Positions 62,381-64,000 of a stretch of DNA of 64,000 bases are shown one piece after another (the first letter of the stretch is position 1; every line of letters begins with the position of its first letter). Origin of the DNA: Parasponia andersonii (Eukaryota; Streptophyta; Magnoliopsida; Rosales; Cannabaceae); NCBI GenBank assembly GCA_002914805.1, contig JXTB01000042.1, positions 933,300-997,299 of the forward strand. The letters are read 5' to 3'. Made by a program: the position numbers and the translations under genes. The notes beneath the pieces were generated by a model. That model had not been told where the DNA came from. It searched no databases and was given only the letters and a program-made list of their open reading frames with translations.

Positions 62381-62541
62381 CTATACCTCTCTTAGTTCGC
62401 TTTACCTATATCTCTCTTAGTTCACTTTATCTTCCCAACTCAAAGTAACGATAGACATATCAAGGTGTAACTAGAATTTTTTTCATGTAAATTAGTTGAT
62501 GAATATTAAGTGTTGCCTAATTTATTCTCTCCTCCAACACT

Positions 62542-62548
62542 TATAAAA
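62542..62548 (+). promoter_or_regulatory. TATA box of FLA gene 2
   Basis: TATAAAA 143 bases before the ATG at 62685, the same spacing as in copy 1. Confidence 0.7.
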
Positions 62549-62684
62549 CCCTCTTCTCCCTTCAAGACCATGCATAACAATCAATTTATTCCCTTCGTTC
62601 CCAAACCCACTAACATTGCACCAACACTCATTAGATCTTTAGAAGAGAAATAATATAACATTGTATACCTTATACTTTGACAAC

Positions 62685-63542
62685 ATGACGAAGCAGAGTC
62701 TCATATTCTCCCTCTCATTCCTTTGTTTCTTCATCTACCATCTCACTACAAGTACTACTCTAGCTCTCTCTCCAGCCCAAGCTCCATCCCAAACCCGCGC
62801 TCAAGCCCCAGCTAAGTCACCAACGTCGACGCAACCCGCGGTTGAACCGCCATCCGAAGTGCCACTCGTTCAAGCGCCGCCCCACAGGGCCCGGGCTGCC
62901 CCGACCAACGTCACCAAAATCCTCGACAAGGCCGGCGGCTTCAGCGTCTTCATCCGCCTCCTCAAGAGCACCTCGGTAAGTATCCAGATCGAAAACCAGC
63001 TCAACGTCTCTAACAGCCTGACCATTTTCGCCCCAACAAACGGCGCGTTCTCGGCTCTCAAACCGGGCACCCTCAACTCCCTCTCCACCGAAGAGAAAGT
63101 CCAGCTCGTCCAATACCACATCCTTCCGTCGTTCGTTTCGCTCCAAAACTTCCAGACTCTTAGCAACCCCGTACGGACGCAAGCTAGCAATACATATGAC
63201 TTCCCGCTAAACATTACCGTTGAAGGAAGTTGGGTTAACATATCGACTGGAATCGTTAATACCACGATTTCTGCTACCGTTTATGAGGATAACCAGCTCG
63301 CTATTTATAAGGTCGATAAGGTGTTGCTTCCTCTTGGCATTTTCGCTCCGAGGCCGAAGCCGCGTTTGGCGCCTTCGCCATCACCAGTAAAACCGTCCTC
63401 TTCCTCGTCGGCATTGGACAGCCCCGTTGCCGCATTGGATGCGTCTAATGGCCCAAGTCTAATAACCACAAATGGATTGGTGAGAACTATTGATGGAGCC
63501 GTTGTTTTGGTGGCCACAATTTTCTTTATGGGGTTTCTTTGA
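62685..63542 (+). CDS. Fasciclin-like arabinogalactan protein, FLA11/12 type (copy 2)
   Basis: Intronless, 285 residues. It opens MTKQSLIFSLSFLCFF, in register with copy 1; the frame extends eight codons further upstream but without ATG, so 62685 is chosen. A signal peptide (about 1-28) leads to an Ala/Pro arabinogalactan region (AQAPSQTRAQAPAK). The fasciclin domain follows (PTNVTKILDKAGGFSVFIRL, LTIFAPTNGAFSALKPGTLN, VQLVQYHILPSFVS, AIYKVDKVLLPLGIF), then a short Pro/Ser region and a hydrophobic C-terminal tail for GPI anchoring. The fasciclin domain is about 85% identical to copy 1, while the flanking AGP regions differ in length and sequence. Proposed role as for copy 1: cell-surface and secondary-wall glycoprotein. 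Confidence 0.94.
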   Translation: MTKQSLIFSLSFLCFFIYHLTTSTTLALSPAQAPSQTRAQAPAKSPTSTQPAVEPPSEVPLVQAPPHRARAAPTNVTKILDKAGGFSVFIRLLKSTSVSIQIENQLNVSNSLTIFAPTNGAFSALKPGTLNSLSTEEKVQLVQYHILPSFVSLQNFQTLSNPVRTQASNTYDFPLNITVEGSWVNISTGIVNTTISATVYEDNQLAIYKVDKVLLPLGIFAPRPKPRLAPSPSPVKPSSSSSALDSPVAALDASNGPSLITTNGLVRTIDGAVVLVATIFFMGFL

Positions 63543-64000
63543 TTTGAAGACATCATTGAAAGTTTGTCCCGAGTGGTTTTTTTATTAGACTGTTTATGAT
63601 ATATATGATCGGTTGATATATATTGTCCGTTTGTAATGCTTTTGTTTCAATTGAGTTCATGAATTGATTTACTTTTGTTCAAAGAAATGCATGGGATCTA
63701 TTACAAGCAATACTGGAGGATACATATGTGTTTTGGACTCTTTTGTTGGATGGCTAATATGCAATACTGAAGAGTTTAAATTGGATCAAGTAACATAGAT
63801 GGCTCCGAAGATATGATTAGGGGTCCAGGGCTTGTTTGGTTCCCAACTCAATGTTGGATTTAAAAACGATTTTTTCGCAGCGGAAGATTGGTCCAGGAAC
63901 ATTCAAAAAATTTTCTCAAAATAATTGACTATATGAGTGCATAGTATTAATTCATAGCAAATAGGAACATACAAAGAGAATAGATCTAATACCTCTTGTA
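63543..64000. other. 3' flank of FLA gene 2
   Basis: Probable 3' UTR followed by unannotated sequence. From about 63840 there is a TTTTTTCGCAGCGGAAGA motif of a kind often seen in plant repeats, but no ends are visible before the window closes. Confidence 0.4.

Noticed and set aside
62817-63265. Open frames antisense to FLA copy 2
   Set aside because: Shadows of the GC-rich fasciclin coding sequence; similar ones lie opposite copy 1.
1-64000. CRISPR arrays, bacterial operons, tRNA and rRNA genes
   Set aside because: Nothing with spaced identical repeats, a cloverleaf or rRNA-like sequence was recognised. The window is a plant nuclear sequence; a tRNAscan or Rfam search could find weak ones I missed.

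Overview
The window is nuclear DNA from a eudicot plant. Introns are short and GT-AG, intergenic DNA is very AT-rich, and the genes are plant-specific: an acidic plant BGAL-type GH35 enzyme, FLA arabinogalactan proteins, a root-cap protein and an NF-YC10/DPB3-1-type histone-fold protein. It also holds a Tat-lineage Ty3/gypsy element. The species cannot be named from sequence alone; a Rosid is a guess. Exon models were built by hand from splice sites, reading-frame phase and family similarity.

Layout. 1-3046: 3' part of PDX2 (vitamin B6 synthase glutaminase), + strand. 6101-8065: two-exon secreted root-cap-domain protein, + strand, with an Asn/Gly-rich repeat. 9450-12085: a duplicated BGAL 3' end flanking a dead L1-type LINE 3' end. 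11922-18850: complete 19-exon BGAL8-like beta-galactosidase, - strand. 19.0-33.0 kb: gene-free AT-rich DNA with tandem repeats, two short hAT-type elements with TIRs and target-site duplications (TSDs), a foldback element and a multi-kb tandem segmental duplication. 33064-37792: a broken autonomous-type hAT element with a 375-bp hAT MITE nested inside it, each with its own 8-bp TSD. 38755-41800: NF-YC10/DPB3-1-like gene, + strand, with a long third intron. 42.7 kb: assembly gap. 43.9-47.5 kb: two diverged copies of an unidentified repeat in inverted orientation. 47806-58684: a Ty3/gypsy Tat-type LTR retrotransposon fossil on the - strand with 679-bp LTRs, an AAAAT TSD and an antisense extra gene. 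59289-60173 and 62685-63542: tandem pair of FLA11/12-like fasciclin arabinogalactan genes with conserved promoters.

How the genes relate. They are independent single genes with no operon-like linkage. The FLA pair arose by local duplication; both probably serve secondary-wall formation. BGAL8-like and FLA proteins both act at the cell wall, PDX2 in cytosolic vitamin B6 synthesis, and NF-YC10 in the nucleus. I saw no wholly novel system. The most informative signals are the nested hAT structure, the duplicated and possibly usable BGAL last exon, a 43-bp duplication copying a PDX2 splice donor, the tandem segmental duplication, and the matched FLA promoters next to an LTR element.
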